A stretch of 64,000 bases of DNA, from assembly GCF_900176275.1 (NCBI RefSeq), contig NZ_FWXD01000004.1, forward strand, positions 124,001 to 188,000, in the 5' to 3' direction. Numbering within the stretch: position 1 is the first letter of the stretch; every line of letters begins with the position of its first letter. Below are positions 7,434 to 15,393 of this stretch, one piece after another. A program made the position numbers and the translations under genes. The stretch is from Andreprevotia lacus DSM 23236. GTDB taxonomy: Bacteria; Pseudomonadota; Gammaproteobacteria; Burkholderiales; Chitinibacteraceae. The notes below the pieces were generated by a model. It was not told the DNA's origin. It made no database searches and saw only the letters and a list, made by a program, of their open reading frames with translations.

Positions 7434-7566
7434 CGATTCGTGCCACTGACGAGCGTAGCGAGGCGCCCACGCGGCGGCGATGGCGGGGGGAGTGGCATCA
7501 AACGGATGAGCGCCGCTGCTTCACCTTCAGCAAGCGGTGAGCGCCCGGCTTTGCCGGGTGCTTGAT
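7434..7566. repeat. Dispersed ~130-bp intergenic repeat, copy A
   Basis: This block shares an extended similar sequence with 27940-28068: a GTGCC...GAGCG..AGCGAGG segment, a CGCGGCGGCGA segment, a GGGGGG run, and a closing CCCGGC-TTt/g-GCCGGG hairpin followed by TTGAT. The middle differs. In both places it lies in a gap downstream of a minus-strand gene region. Confidence 0.5.
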
Positions 7567-7610
7567 GGCGGGTTGCGTGTAGATAACGGTTGAGCGTGCA
7601 TGACAGGCGC

Positions 7611-8390
7611 TCAAGCCATGATGTTCACGCCGCCGTCCACATACACCGTATTGCCCGAAAGCCGGCGCGCATACGGGGTGGCGAGGTAGGCGGTGGCGAA
7701 GCCGACATCCATGATGTCGACCAGTTCGCCCAGCGGGGCGCGTTCTTGCGCTTCGCTCAACAGGAGATCAAAGTCTTTCAGGCCGGATGCGGCGCGGGTT
7801 TTCAGCGGGCCGGGCGAGATGGCGTGCACGCGTATGCCCCTGGGGCCCAGCTCGTAGGCCAGATAGCGACAGCTGGCTTCCAGCGCGGCTTTTACCGGGC
7901 CCATCAGTTGATAGCTGGGCACCACCTTTTGCGCGCCGTGGTAGCTCATGGCAAACAGCGTGCCGCCGTCGTGCATCAGCGACACGGCCCGCCGAGCCAT
8001 GCGGATGAAAGAGTGGCAGGAGATATCCATGGCCATGGCAAAGCCCTCGGCACTGGATTCCAGCAGCCCGGCCTGAATATCGGCCTTGGGGGCCGAAGCA
8101 ATGGCGTGCACCACGCTGTCCAGCCGGCCCCAGCGCTTGCTGATGGCGGCGAACACGGCTTCCAGCTCGCCCGGCTTGGCGACGTCCAGCGGCAGGAACA
8201 GCGCGGCGCCCACTTGCTGCGCCAGCGGCTCCACGTGCGGGCGGGCCTTGTCGTTCAGGTAGGTGATGGCCAGCTCGGCGCCCAGCTCGCGAAACGCCTG
8301 TGCACAGCCCCAGGCGATAGAATGCTCGTTGGCGATGCCGGCAATCAATACCTTGTGGCCGGCCAGCGGCAGGTGGGCGGTGGTACTCAT
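7611..8390 (-). CDS. fabI: Enoyl-[acyl-carrier-protein] reductase, FabI type (possibly a secondary paralog)
   Basis: A 259-residue FabI-type SDR that would reduce enoyl-ACP with NAD(P)H in fatty-acid synthesis. Tyr150, Tyr160 and Lys167 form the characteristic Y-x9-Y-x6-K pattern (FAMSYHGAQ then PSYQLMGPVK), and the N-terminus has the FabI-style cofactor loop. The ATG at 8390 has AAGGAG 6 nt upstream and overlaps the ackA stop in ATGA. Placement after ackA and a DUF3141 gene rather than with fab genes suggests an auxiliary FabI tied to acetate or polyester metabolism. That role is inferred. A decayed relative of its 3' end sits at 5484. Confidence 0.88.
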   Translation of the reverse strand: MSTTAHLPLAGHKVLIAGIANEHSIAWGCAQAFRELGAELAITYLNDKARPHVEPLAQQVGAALFLPLDVAKPGELEAVFAAISKRWGRLDSVVHAIASAPKADIQAGLLESSAEGFAMAMDISCHSFIRMARRAVSLMHDGGTLFAMSYHGAQKVVPSYQLMGPVKAALEASCRYLAYELGPRGIRVHAISPGPLKTRAASGLKDFDLLLSEAQERAPLGELVDIMDVGFATAYLATPYARRLSGNTVYVDGGVNIMA

Positions 8391-9562
8391 AGCAGCTCCT
8401 TGGTATGGCGGGCGATGGCGATTTCTTCGTTGGCCGGAATCACCCATGCGCTGGCGCGACTGTCGGCGCTGCTGATGCGCGGCGCATGCTGGCGGTTGGC
8501 GGCGTCATCCAGCTGCACGCCCAGCCAGGCGGCGGACTCGCATACGCGGGCGCGGATGGCGGCGGCGTGCTCGCCAATGCCGCCGGTAAACACAACGGCA
8601 TCCAGCCCGCCCAGCGCAGCAGCCAGCGAGCCCAGCTCGCGCCCTATGCGGTAACAGAACAGCTCGATGGCTTCCTGTGCATCGGGGTTGCCCGAGCTGA
8701 GCAGCACGCGCATGTCGCTGGAGATGCCCGATACCCCCAAGAGGCCCGATTCCTTGTAGAGCAGGTGTTCCAGATCACTGGGTGTCAGCTGCATTTGCTG
8801 CTGCAGATACAGCAGCACGCCGGGGTCGATGCTGCCGCTGCGCGTGCCCATGGGCAGGCCCTCCACCGCGCTGAAGCCGGTGGTGGCCGCCACGCTGCGG
8901 CCGTTGTCCAGCGCGCACATGCTGGCGCCGTTGCCCAGGTGCAGCGCCACGGTCTTGCCGTGCGCGGCGCGCTCGTCGTAGGAGGGCAGCACGTCGGCAA
9001 TGTGTTCGAAAGACAGGCCGTGAAAGCCATAGCGGCGCACGCCGGCTTCCATGTATTTGCGCGGCAGCGCATACATCTGCGCGATCTTGGGCTGGCTGCG
9101 GTGGAAGGCGGTATCGAAACAGGCCACTTGCGGCAGATCGGGCAGTGCCTCGTGCACGGCCTTGATCGGCAGCAGGTTGTAGGGCTGGTGCAGCGGCGCC
9201 AGCGGGGTGAGTGCTTCCAGCTGGGGGATCAGCGCGGGCGTCACCCGCATCGGCCGCGCAAAGCGGCTGCCGCCATGCACGATGCGATGCCCCACGCCCA
9301 GCAGCCGTGTGCTGCCCAGCTGTGCGCCCAGCCAGTCGCGCAGGAAGTGCATGGCGCCCACGTGGCCGGGTGGCTTGCTGTCTGACCAGCGATGCTCATC
9401 GACCCCCGCGCCGCTGCCATCGCGTGCGATAAAGCGGGCGTGGCCGCTCAGTTCCTCGATCTGGCCCGAGAGCGTGAGGTCGAGCAAATCCTGCTCCAGC
9501 CCGAATAGTGAAAACTTCAGGCTGGAAGAACCGGCATTGATGACCAGAATCGCGTCGCTCAT
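8387..9562 (-). CDS. ackA: Acetate/propionate kinase
   Basis: A 391-residue acetokinase family enzyme (acetyl phosphate + ADP to acetate + ATP). The N-terminal phosphate-binding signature VINAGSSSLKFSLF and the GTRSGSIDPGVLLYL segment are clear. It is the middle gene of the DUF3141-ackA-fabI operon, with 17 nt from the DUF3141 stop and a 4-nt overlap into fabI. No phosphotransacetylase gene lies beside it here, although such clusters often carry one. It may use acetyl- or propionyl-phosphate made elsewhere. The low-oxygen genes adhE and pflAB are about 15 kb away. Confidence 0.93.
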   Translation of the reverse strand: MSDAILVINAGSSSLKFSLFGLEQDLLDLTLSGQIEELSGHARFIARDGSGAGVDEHRWSDSKPPGHVGAMHFLRDWLGAQLGSTRLLGVGHRIVHGGSRFARPMRVTPALIPQLEALTPLAPLHQPYNLLPIKAVHEALPDLPQVACFDTAFHRSQPKIAQMYALPRKYMEAGVRRYGFHGLSFEHIADVLPSYDERAAHGKTVALHLGNGASMCALDNGRSVAATTGFSAVEGLPMGTRSGSIDPGVLLYLQQQMQLTPSDLEHLLYKESGLLGVSGISSDMRVLLSSGNPDAQEAIELFCYRIGRELGSLAAALGGLDAVVFTGGIGEHAAAIRARVCESAAWLGVQLDDAANRQHAPRISSADSRASAWVIPANEEIAIARHTKELL

Positions 9563-9579
9563 GAGGGCTGTCCTTGCGG

Positions 9580-11994
9580 CTAGGTTGGTTTCCTGGTGGG
9601 GCGTTTGCGGGGTGCGGGCGTGGCGTTTTCAGTCGTCGTAGCCTCTGCAGCATTGCTTGCAACGGCCTTGGGCGCTGCTGGCTTGCGAGCGCGCGTGGCC
9701 TTGGCTGCAGCCGGGGCCGGCGTGGGCTCAAGGTGTGCTTCCGGTGCTGGCGTGGGTTGCACCGGGTCGGGCTGTGCCGGAGTGGGCTGAAGCTGCGTGG
9801 GCTGCACCGCTGCGGTGGCGGGGTTCACGCCCAGTGCGGCGGTCACCCGGTCCAGCCGCTGCTTGAATTCATCGCGTAGTGGGCCTTGCAGCGCGGCCAG
9901 CCGGGTGATGAGGTCAACGCAGCGCTGGCGCTGTGCGGTATCGGGCAGCAGCGTGGGCAGGCTGGCCAGTGCTTCGTCTTCGTGCTGCAGGATCAGCAGC
10001 GTTTGCCGTTTTACTGCTTCCTTGAGCCGGGGCAGGGTGATTTCGCGGTCCAGCCCGGCATCGCGCAACACCTGGCGCAGCGCGTTGAACGGGCGCTCGT
10101 CCACCACCTTGGCGTTCCTGGCGCAGTACAGCAGCGCGCGCAGCTGGGCCTCGAGCGGGCTGGCGTGGCGGGCGGCTTGCAGCAACTGGTGCTCCAGCTC
10201 GATGCGCTTGAGGCGCAGCAATTCATCCTGCTGCCAGGTGCGATGCTTGCCTTCGCGATGGGGCGCGGTCAGATCAACGCCGACCAGCCGCGCCAGCCAC
10301 GGTGATTGGTAGATGGACTGGAACAGTTGCTCTTGCAGCGTATCGCGCAGGTCACGGTACTGGTTGAGCGCATCTTCGATCGCATCCGAGCTGCGGGCTT
10401 CGCTGCGCAGCAGCGGGTTGTCCGCACCGATATTGCGGCGCTGGCGGCGTACCGCATCGGCCAGCGGCTTGATTGCCGCCACGGCCGGGTTGAGGTCGGA
10501 GAAGAACAGCCGTTCCTGCCGCGCCGGGTTGGCCAGGCGCAGCCATGCCGCTGTCTGGCTGTTGCTGGCGGCGCGCACCCACAGCGAGATAAAGGTGTCG
10601 TACAGGCGCTGGTTAGCCTCGGCCACGCGCTTGACTACTTCGAACGCGGCTTCGTCATCGCGGCCATCGTCCAGCGCCAGAATGTCGGCCACCTCGCGCG
10701 CTTCAAAGCGCACCAGATAGCGGCCGTCTACATACTCGTGGCCCAGCATGTCGGGCTGGGTATCGGTGATCACCGCCTCGTATACCCCCGGTGGCAGCAC
10801 GTCGATCAGGTCCAGCGTAAAGGCCAGTTGCTCGTGCTCTTTGCGCGCCACGCCGCCCGATACAAAGATGCCCAGGTGCCCCACGCTCTGATGCAGGCAA
10901 TACACAATGGTCTGGCCGTGTGCGCGGATGTCGGCCACGCTGCCGTACAGGTCGGGTATCCAGTTCAACGCCTGTTGCGGCGGGGTGATGTTGTCGCCCC
11001 ACGAGGCAAACACGATGATGGGCGAGCGGATATTGCGCAGGTCGAGGCGGATGTCGCCTTTCTGGTCGGTGATCTCGCCGGCAGACAGCCGGTTGCCGAT
11101 GAACAGATTCTGCACGATCCAGTCGATCTCGGCGCGGTTCAGGCGGAAATGCCCGCCCCACCAGCGCTCGAACTCCAGAAAGCGCTCGCGCTCGGTATCC
11201 ACGTTGGCATACAGATTGTAGAGCTTGCCCCAATACGTGTTGGCAGGATTGAGCTGCTCGAAATTGTTGACCAGATAGGTGCCGTCAAACTCGCCGTTGC
11301 CCAGATCACTGGCGAACGATGCCGCCCACGAGCCACCCAGCAGGCCGCCGGCGTAGCGCATCGGGTTTTTGCCTTCCACGCCGGCCCAGTAAGAGATCGG
11401 CGCGCCGGCCAGCAGGATGGGGCCGACCGTATCGGGCGCGGCCGAGGCCAGCATGGCCAATGCCCAGCCCCCCTGGCAATTGCCGATCACGAAGGGCTTG
11501 CCGTCAGCATGCGGGTGGCGGCGGTTTACTTCGTCCAGAAAGGCTTTTTCCGCGCGGGCAACGGCTTCTATGGTCTGGCCCGGCACGGGTTGCGGCGAGA
11601 AAATCAGGAAGTAACACGGGTGACCCGAGCGCAGCGCAATGCCGATTTCGCTGTCGAACTTGAAGCCACCGATGCCGGGGCCGTGGCCGGCGCGCGGGTC
11701 GATGACCACAAAGGGGCGCTTGTGTGCTTCGGTGGCAGGGAAGTCGGCGGGTGGAATAATGCGGGCCAGCGCATAGTTGGCCGGCTGCGGCAGCGTGCGG
11801 CCATCCAGCAGCACTTCGTAGTCGAACACCAGTACCGGTGGCTTGCCCTCGCGGGCGTGGTCCAGATAGATGTTGCCGCGCTCGCGCAGCACATCGACGA
11901 ACAGTATGCTGCGCTGCCATGCATCGAGCCAGTAATCGGCCCACGACGACAGCGAGGCGGGAATGGCAGAAACGACCGACGACGTGGACAGCAT
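9580..11994 (-). CDS. DUF3141 protein, PHA-synthase-like alpha/beta hydrolase
   Basis: An 804-residue protein. Residues 1-420 resemble class-I-type polyhydroxyalkanoate synthases. GNCQGGW places a nucleophilic Cys at 173, WGDNITPP holds a candidate Asp, and SVGHLGIFVSG a candidate His, giving a Cys-His-Asp triad. The middle part is helical. The last ~85 residues are low-complexity Pro/Ala/Thr/Lys-rich and basic, recalling PHA-granule or DNA-binding tails. The family is uncharacterised. Co-occurrence with ackA and fabI suggests acyl-CoA or polyester turnover. GGAGG precedes the ATG. It is the first gene of its operon, with a -10-like TATAAT about 33 nt upstream. Confidence 0.85.
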   Translation of the reverse strand: MLSTSSVVSAIPASLSSWADYWLDAWQRSILFVDVLRERGNIYLDHAREGKPPVLVFDYEVLLDGRTLPQPANYALARIIPPADFPATEAHKRPFVVIDPRAGHGPGIGGFKFDSEIGIALRSGHPCYFLIFSPQPVPGQTIEAVARAEKAFLDEVNRRHPHADGKPFVIGNCQGGWALAMLASAAPDTVGPILLAGAPISYWAGVEGKNPMRYAGGLLGGSWAASFASDLGNGEFDGTYLVNNFEQLNPANTYWGKLYNLYANVDTERERFLEFERWWGGHFRLNRAEIDWIVQNLFIGNRLSAGEITDQKGDIRLDLRNIRSPIIVFASWGDNITPPQQALNWIPDLYGSVADIRAHGQTIVYCLHQSVGHLGIFVSGGVARKEHEQLAFTLDLIDVLPPGVYEAVITDTQPDMLGHEYVDGRYLVRFEAREVADILALDDGRDDEAAFEVVKRVAEANQRLYDTFISLWVRAASNSQTAAWLRLANPARQERLFFSDLNPAVAAIKPLADAVRRQRRNIGADNPLLRSEARSSDAIEDALNQYRDLRDTLQEQLFQSIYQSPWLARLVGVDLTAPHREGKHRTWQQDELLRLKRIELEHQLLQAARHASPLEAQLRALLYCARNAKVVDERPFNALRQVLRDAGLDREITLPRLKEAVKRQTLLILQHEDEALASLPTLLPDTAQRQRCVDLITRLAALQGPLRDEFKQRLDRVTAALGVNPATAAVQPTQLQPTPAQPDPVQPTPAPEAHLEPTPAPAAAKATRARKPAAPKAVASNAAEATTTENATPAPRKRPTRKPT

Positions 11995-12026
11995 GGCACT
12001 TCCTCCGCATACCGGGTTTGCCGTCC

Positions 12027-12032
12027 ATTATA
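12027..12032 (-). promoter_or_regulatory. -10 element for the DUF3141-ackA-fabI operon
   Basis: On the minus strand this reads TATAAT, 33 bp before the DUF3141 start, inside the palindrome-like ATATGCATAT context. No good -35 is visible, so an activator may be needed. A clear FNR box was looked for and not found. Confidence 0.45.
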
Positions 12033-12152
12033 TGCATATCGTGCTGCGGCGCAGCATGAAATCTTGCCACTGTTTTACGGCAAAACGACAGCCACGCCCA
12101 CCTGCTGTCGGCATGGGGTCAGCAGGTACTGCGTGTGCATGGCATGGGCAAA

Positions 12153-12179
12153 CAAAAACCCGGGCTGGCCGGGTTTTTG
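12153..12179 (-). terminator. Rho-independent terminator of pepN
   Basis: CAAAAACCCGG and CCGGGTTTTTG are perfect 11-bp arms around GCTGG. The hairpin lies 42 bp after the pepN stop on the minus strand, and the arm itself supplies the T-run. Confidence 0.8.
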
Positions 12180-12220
12180 TGGTTGCGGGCGCATCACGAC
12201 GGTGAATGCGCTTGGGGCTT

Positions 12221-14857
12221 TCAGACCGCCAGTGCCTTGCTCACGATCTCGAAGGTGTCGGGCGACAGCCCTGCCACGGCGGCAATGCGCTCCAGCTCGC
12301 CCTTCATCATGGCGCGGCGGGCCGGTTCCAGCTTGGTCCAGCGGTTGAAGCAGCTGGCCATGCGCGCGGCAATCTGCGGGTTGATGGCATCCAGCTCGAT
12401 GATGCGGTCGGCGGCAAAGGCATAGCCATAGCCGTCGGCGGCGTGGAAGTGCTGCGGGTTGCGCAGGCAGAAGGCGCCGATCAGCGCGCGCACCTTGTTG
12501 GGGTTCTTCAGCGAGAACGCCGGGTGCTGCATCAGCGCCTCGACGCGCGACAGTGCGCCGGCACGGCTGCTGGTGGCGGCGAGGGCGAACCACTTGTCCA
12601 TCACCAGTGCATCGTCCTGCCACACGTTGCCGAAGTCGGCCAGGAAGGGCTCGCCGTCGTCGCGCTGGGTGAGCGCGGCCAGCGCGGCCAGGCGGTCGGT
12701 CATGTTGTCGGCACGGCGGTACTGGTTGGCCAGCAGCTCGGCAATCATCGGCTCGTCCAGCTCGGCCAGATAGTCGAGGCAGACATTCTTCAGGCTGCGG
12801 CGCGCCACGGCATCGCCATCATAGTGATAGGCGCTACCGTCGTTCAGGCGCTGGTAGATGGCGAGGAAGAGGGCGCGCAGCTCGCGGGCCAGTGTTTCCT
12901 TCACGGTCTGGCGGGCCTGATGCACGCGGCCGGGATCGACTTCGTTCAATGCCTCGAACAGCGCGTTTTCGGATGGCAGCTCCAGCATCAGCGCCACCAG
13001 GGCCGGGTCGAGCTGCTCGTTGGCCAGCAGCTTGGCAAAGGCGTCGATGAATTGCTGCGGCACTTCGGCGGCTTCGTCGCGGCCCAGCGCGTGGTAGGCG
13101 TTGCGCAGCAGGTTGCCGGCGTAGGTGTTGGCGGCTTCCCAGCGCGCGAAGGCGTCGTTGTCGTTGGCCATCAGGAACACCAGCTCGTCGTCTGTGTAGG
13201 CGTAGTTCAGCCGCACCGGGGCCGAGAAATCGCGCAGCAGCGATGGCACCGGCTGGCAGGGCATATCGACGAAGGTGAAGGTTTCCACCGCGTTACGCAG
13301 TGCCAGCACGCGGCTGCCGCCGGTGGCGACGGTTTCGCCGCTCAGGCGCAGCGGCAGTTCCTGGCCACGGCGGTCGAGCAGGCCCACGGTCAGCGGCAGG
13401 TGCAGCGGCAGCTTGTCCGGCTGGCCCGGTGTGGCGGGGGTGTGTTGCTTGACGGTCAGCGTCCAGGTGCGTGCGGTATCGTCGTAAACGCCTTCCACGT
13501 CCAGCACCGGCGTGCCGGCTTGCTTGTACCACAGGCCGAATTGTTCCAGATCGACACCATTGGCATCGGCCATGGCGGCGCGGAAGTCGTCACAGGTGAC
13601 CGCCTGGCCATCGTGGCGCTTGAAGTACAGGTCCATGCCCTTGCGGAAGCCGTCGCGGCCCAGCAGGGTGGCATACATGCGCACCACCTCGGCACCTTTC
13701 TCGTACACCGTCCAGGTATAGAAATTGTTGATTTCCAGATATTCATCCGGGCGGATCGGGTGGGCTTGCGGGCCGGAGTCTTCGGCAAACTGCGCCTCGC
13801 GCAGGCTGCGCACGTTCTGGATGCGCTGCACGGCGCGGCTGCCCAGATCGCTGCTGAACTCCTGATCGCGGTAAACGGTCAGCCCTTCTTTCAGGCTGAG
13901 CTGGAACCAGTCGCGGCAGGTCACGCGGTTGCCGGTCCAGTTGTGGAAGTATTCGTGCGCCACCACCGAATCGATGCCGTCGAAATCGGCATCGGTGGCG
14001 GTATCGGGGCGCGCCAGCACGTATTTGGTGTTGAAGACGTTGAGGCCCTTGTTCTCCATCGCGCCCATATTGAAGTCGCTGGTGGCGACGATCATGTAGG
14101 CATCCAGATCGTATTCAAGGCCGAAGCGTTCTTCATCCCAGCGCATGGCTTTCTTGGCGGCGGCCATGGCATGGTGGCATTTGTCGAGGTTGCCCGGCTC
14201 GACATGGATTTCCAGCGCCACATTGCGGCCCGATGCGGTGACGAAGGTATCGGTCAGCGCCACGAAGCGGCCGGCCACCAGCGCAAACAGGTAGGCCGGC
14301 TTGCGGAACGGGTCGACCCACTTCACCCAGTGGCGACCCTTGTCGCTGTTGCCGCTGCCCACGCGGTTGCCGTTGGACAGTAGCACCGGGTAGCGCGCTT
14401 TGTCGGCAATGATGGTGGTGGTGAACTTGGCCATCACGTCCGGGCGATCCAGATAATACGTAATGCGGCGGAAGCCCTCGGCCTCGCACTGGGTGATGAA
14501 GTTGCCGTTGGATGCATACAGTCCGGACAGCGCGGTATTGGCTGCCGGGTCGATGCGGGTGCAGATTTCCAGGATGGCGGTGTCGGCAATCGCCGGCAGG
14601 GTGATGTCGCGCTCGCTAAGCGTGTATTGCTCGGGGGAGAGCAGTGCGCCGTCCAGCTTGACGGCTTCCAGCGTCAGTTCCTCGCCATGCAGCACCAGCG
14701 GCGTGCCTTCGGCAGTATCGGCATTGCGCTTGACCACCAGCCGCGACAGCACGCGGGTGCTGTGTTCATCCAGCTCGAAGGTCAGATCGACACGATCGAT
14801 CAGATAAGCGGGTGCGGTGTAGTCGAGACGGCGAATGGCAGAGCGGGAAGCGGTCAT
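12221..14857 (-). CDS. pepN: Aminopeptidase N (M1 family)
   Basis: An 878-residue zinc aminopeptidase (E. coli PepN is 870) that removes N-terminal residues from peptides in the cytoplasm. It shows the exopeptidase motif GAMEN at 265-269 and the zinc site HEYFH at 301-305, with the third ligand Glu324 in LKEG. The reading frame is open 56 codons further upstream, but that extension is unlike PepN; the ATG at 14857 gives the normal family N-terminus. No strong Shine-Dalgarno is visible. It appears to be a single-gene unit ending at the hairpin at 12153. Confidence 0.95.
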   Translation of the reverse strand: MTASRSAIRRLDYTAPAYLIDRVDLTFELDEHSTRVLSRLVVKRNADTAEGTPLVLHGEELTLEAVKLDGALLSPEQYTLSERDITLPAIADTAILEICTRIDPAANTALSGLYASNGNFITQCEAEGFRRITYYLDRPDVMAKFTTTIIADKARYPVLLSNGNRVGSGNSDKGRHWVKWVDPFRKPAYLFALVAGRFVALTDTFVTASGRNVALEIHVEPGNLDKCHHAMAAAKKAMRWDEERFGLEYDLDAYMIVATSDFNMGAMENKGLNVFNTKYVLARPDTATDADFDGIDSVVAHEYFHNWTGNRVTCRDWFQLSLKEGLTVYRDQEFSSDLGSRAVQRIQNVRSLREAQFAEDSGPQAHPIRPDEYLEINNFYTWTVYEKGAEVVRMYATLLGRDGFRKGMDLYFKRHDGQAVTCDDFRAAMADANGVDLEQFGLWYKQAGTPVLDVEGVYDDTARTWTLTVKQHTPATPGQPDKLPLHLPLTVGLLDRRGQELPLRLSGETVATGGSRVLALRNAVETFTFVDMPCQPVPSLLRDFSAPVRLNYAYTDDELVFLMANDNDAFARWEAANTYAGNLLRNAYHALGRDEAAEVPQQFIDAFAKLLANEQLDPALVALMLELPSENALFEALNEVDPGRVHQARQTVKETLARELRALFLAIYQRLNDGSAYHYDGDAVARRSLKNVCLDYLAELDEPMIAELLANQYRRADNMTDRLAALAALTQRDDGEPFLADFGNVWQDDALVMDKWFALAATSSRAGALSRVEALMQHPAFSLKNPNKVRALIGAFCLRNPQHFHAADGYGYAFAADRIIELDAINPQIAARMASCFNRWTKLEPARRAMMKGELERIAAVAGLSPDTFEIVSKALAV

Positions 14858-15052
14858 TATGAGGCCAGCAGAAGATGACGGGCGAGGTAAGCCGCTATTG
14901 TGCCGCAAAGTGCCCGCCGTGGCATGTCGGAGATTCCCCGATGTGGCACAGGTCGCCGCCGTGCTGCCATCCGTCGGCGACAGGCACCGGGTGGGTGAAC
15001 TGTGGCATGCCGGCGGGCGTCCCATGCCTTACACCGTCTGCAGGAGCACGCC
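14858..15052. other. Intergenic region between pepN and a small ORF
   Basis: This is the divergent promoter region of pepN (minus) and the 56-codon ORF (plus). No clear promoter motif, hairpin or riboswitch-like structure was recognised. Confidence 0.4.
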
Positions 15053-15223
15053 ATGAGCAAGCATGAGTTGCAACAGCGTTTGATCCAGCCGCCCAACCGG
15101 CTGGTGCATGCCCGGCTGATCGGCCTGCGGCGCGTGCATCGCGTCGATGTGCCGCTGCAAAAGCCGTTCGACCACGACACCGGCCAGCTCTACGACCCGG
15201 GCAATCATCGCAAGGCTGATTGA
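15053..15223 (+). CDS. Small basic protein of unknown function (56 aa)
   Basis: A 56-codon frame starting with ATG preceded by AGGAG at 7-nt spacing. It encodes a His/Arg-rich, soluble-looking peptide beginning MSKHELQQRLIQPPNRLVHA, with no signal peptide or cysteines. It lies 170 bp before cysI on the same strand. The good ribosome-binding site argues for a real gene; the family is not recognised. Confidence 0.5.
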   Translation: MSKHELQQRLIQPPNRLVHARLIGLRRVHRVDVPLQKPFDHDTGQLYDPGNHRKAD

Positions 15224-15393
15224 GCGGGCTGGCAGTGTTCGCCAGTGCCGGCACACCGCTGCGCCGGCAGGGGGTGGTGTTGCTTCGCTCATCAGTTCTG
15301 GCGATATAAATATGAAAAATGATTTGTTTTATAGATAACGGCGGGCTGTTAGAATACTGGCCATTGTGACCTCAGTGTGACCGGTAAACCCCG

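Noticed and set aside
12000-12110. Possible FNR box before the DUF3141-ackA-fabI operon
   Set aside because: No sequence close to TTGAT-N4-ATCAA was found; only an extended -10 is supported.
10306-12348. A 680-codon plus-strand open frame opposite the DUF3141 gene
   Set aside because: It mirrors a well-supported gene with PHA-synthase-like motifs on the other strand. High GC creates long antisense frames; its product has no recognisable domain.
12206-14383. A 725-codon plus-strand frame opposite pepN, and similar long antisense frames over cysI, adhE, pflB and ettA
   Set aside because: All are antisense to genes with clear catalytic motifs and lack family features.
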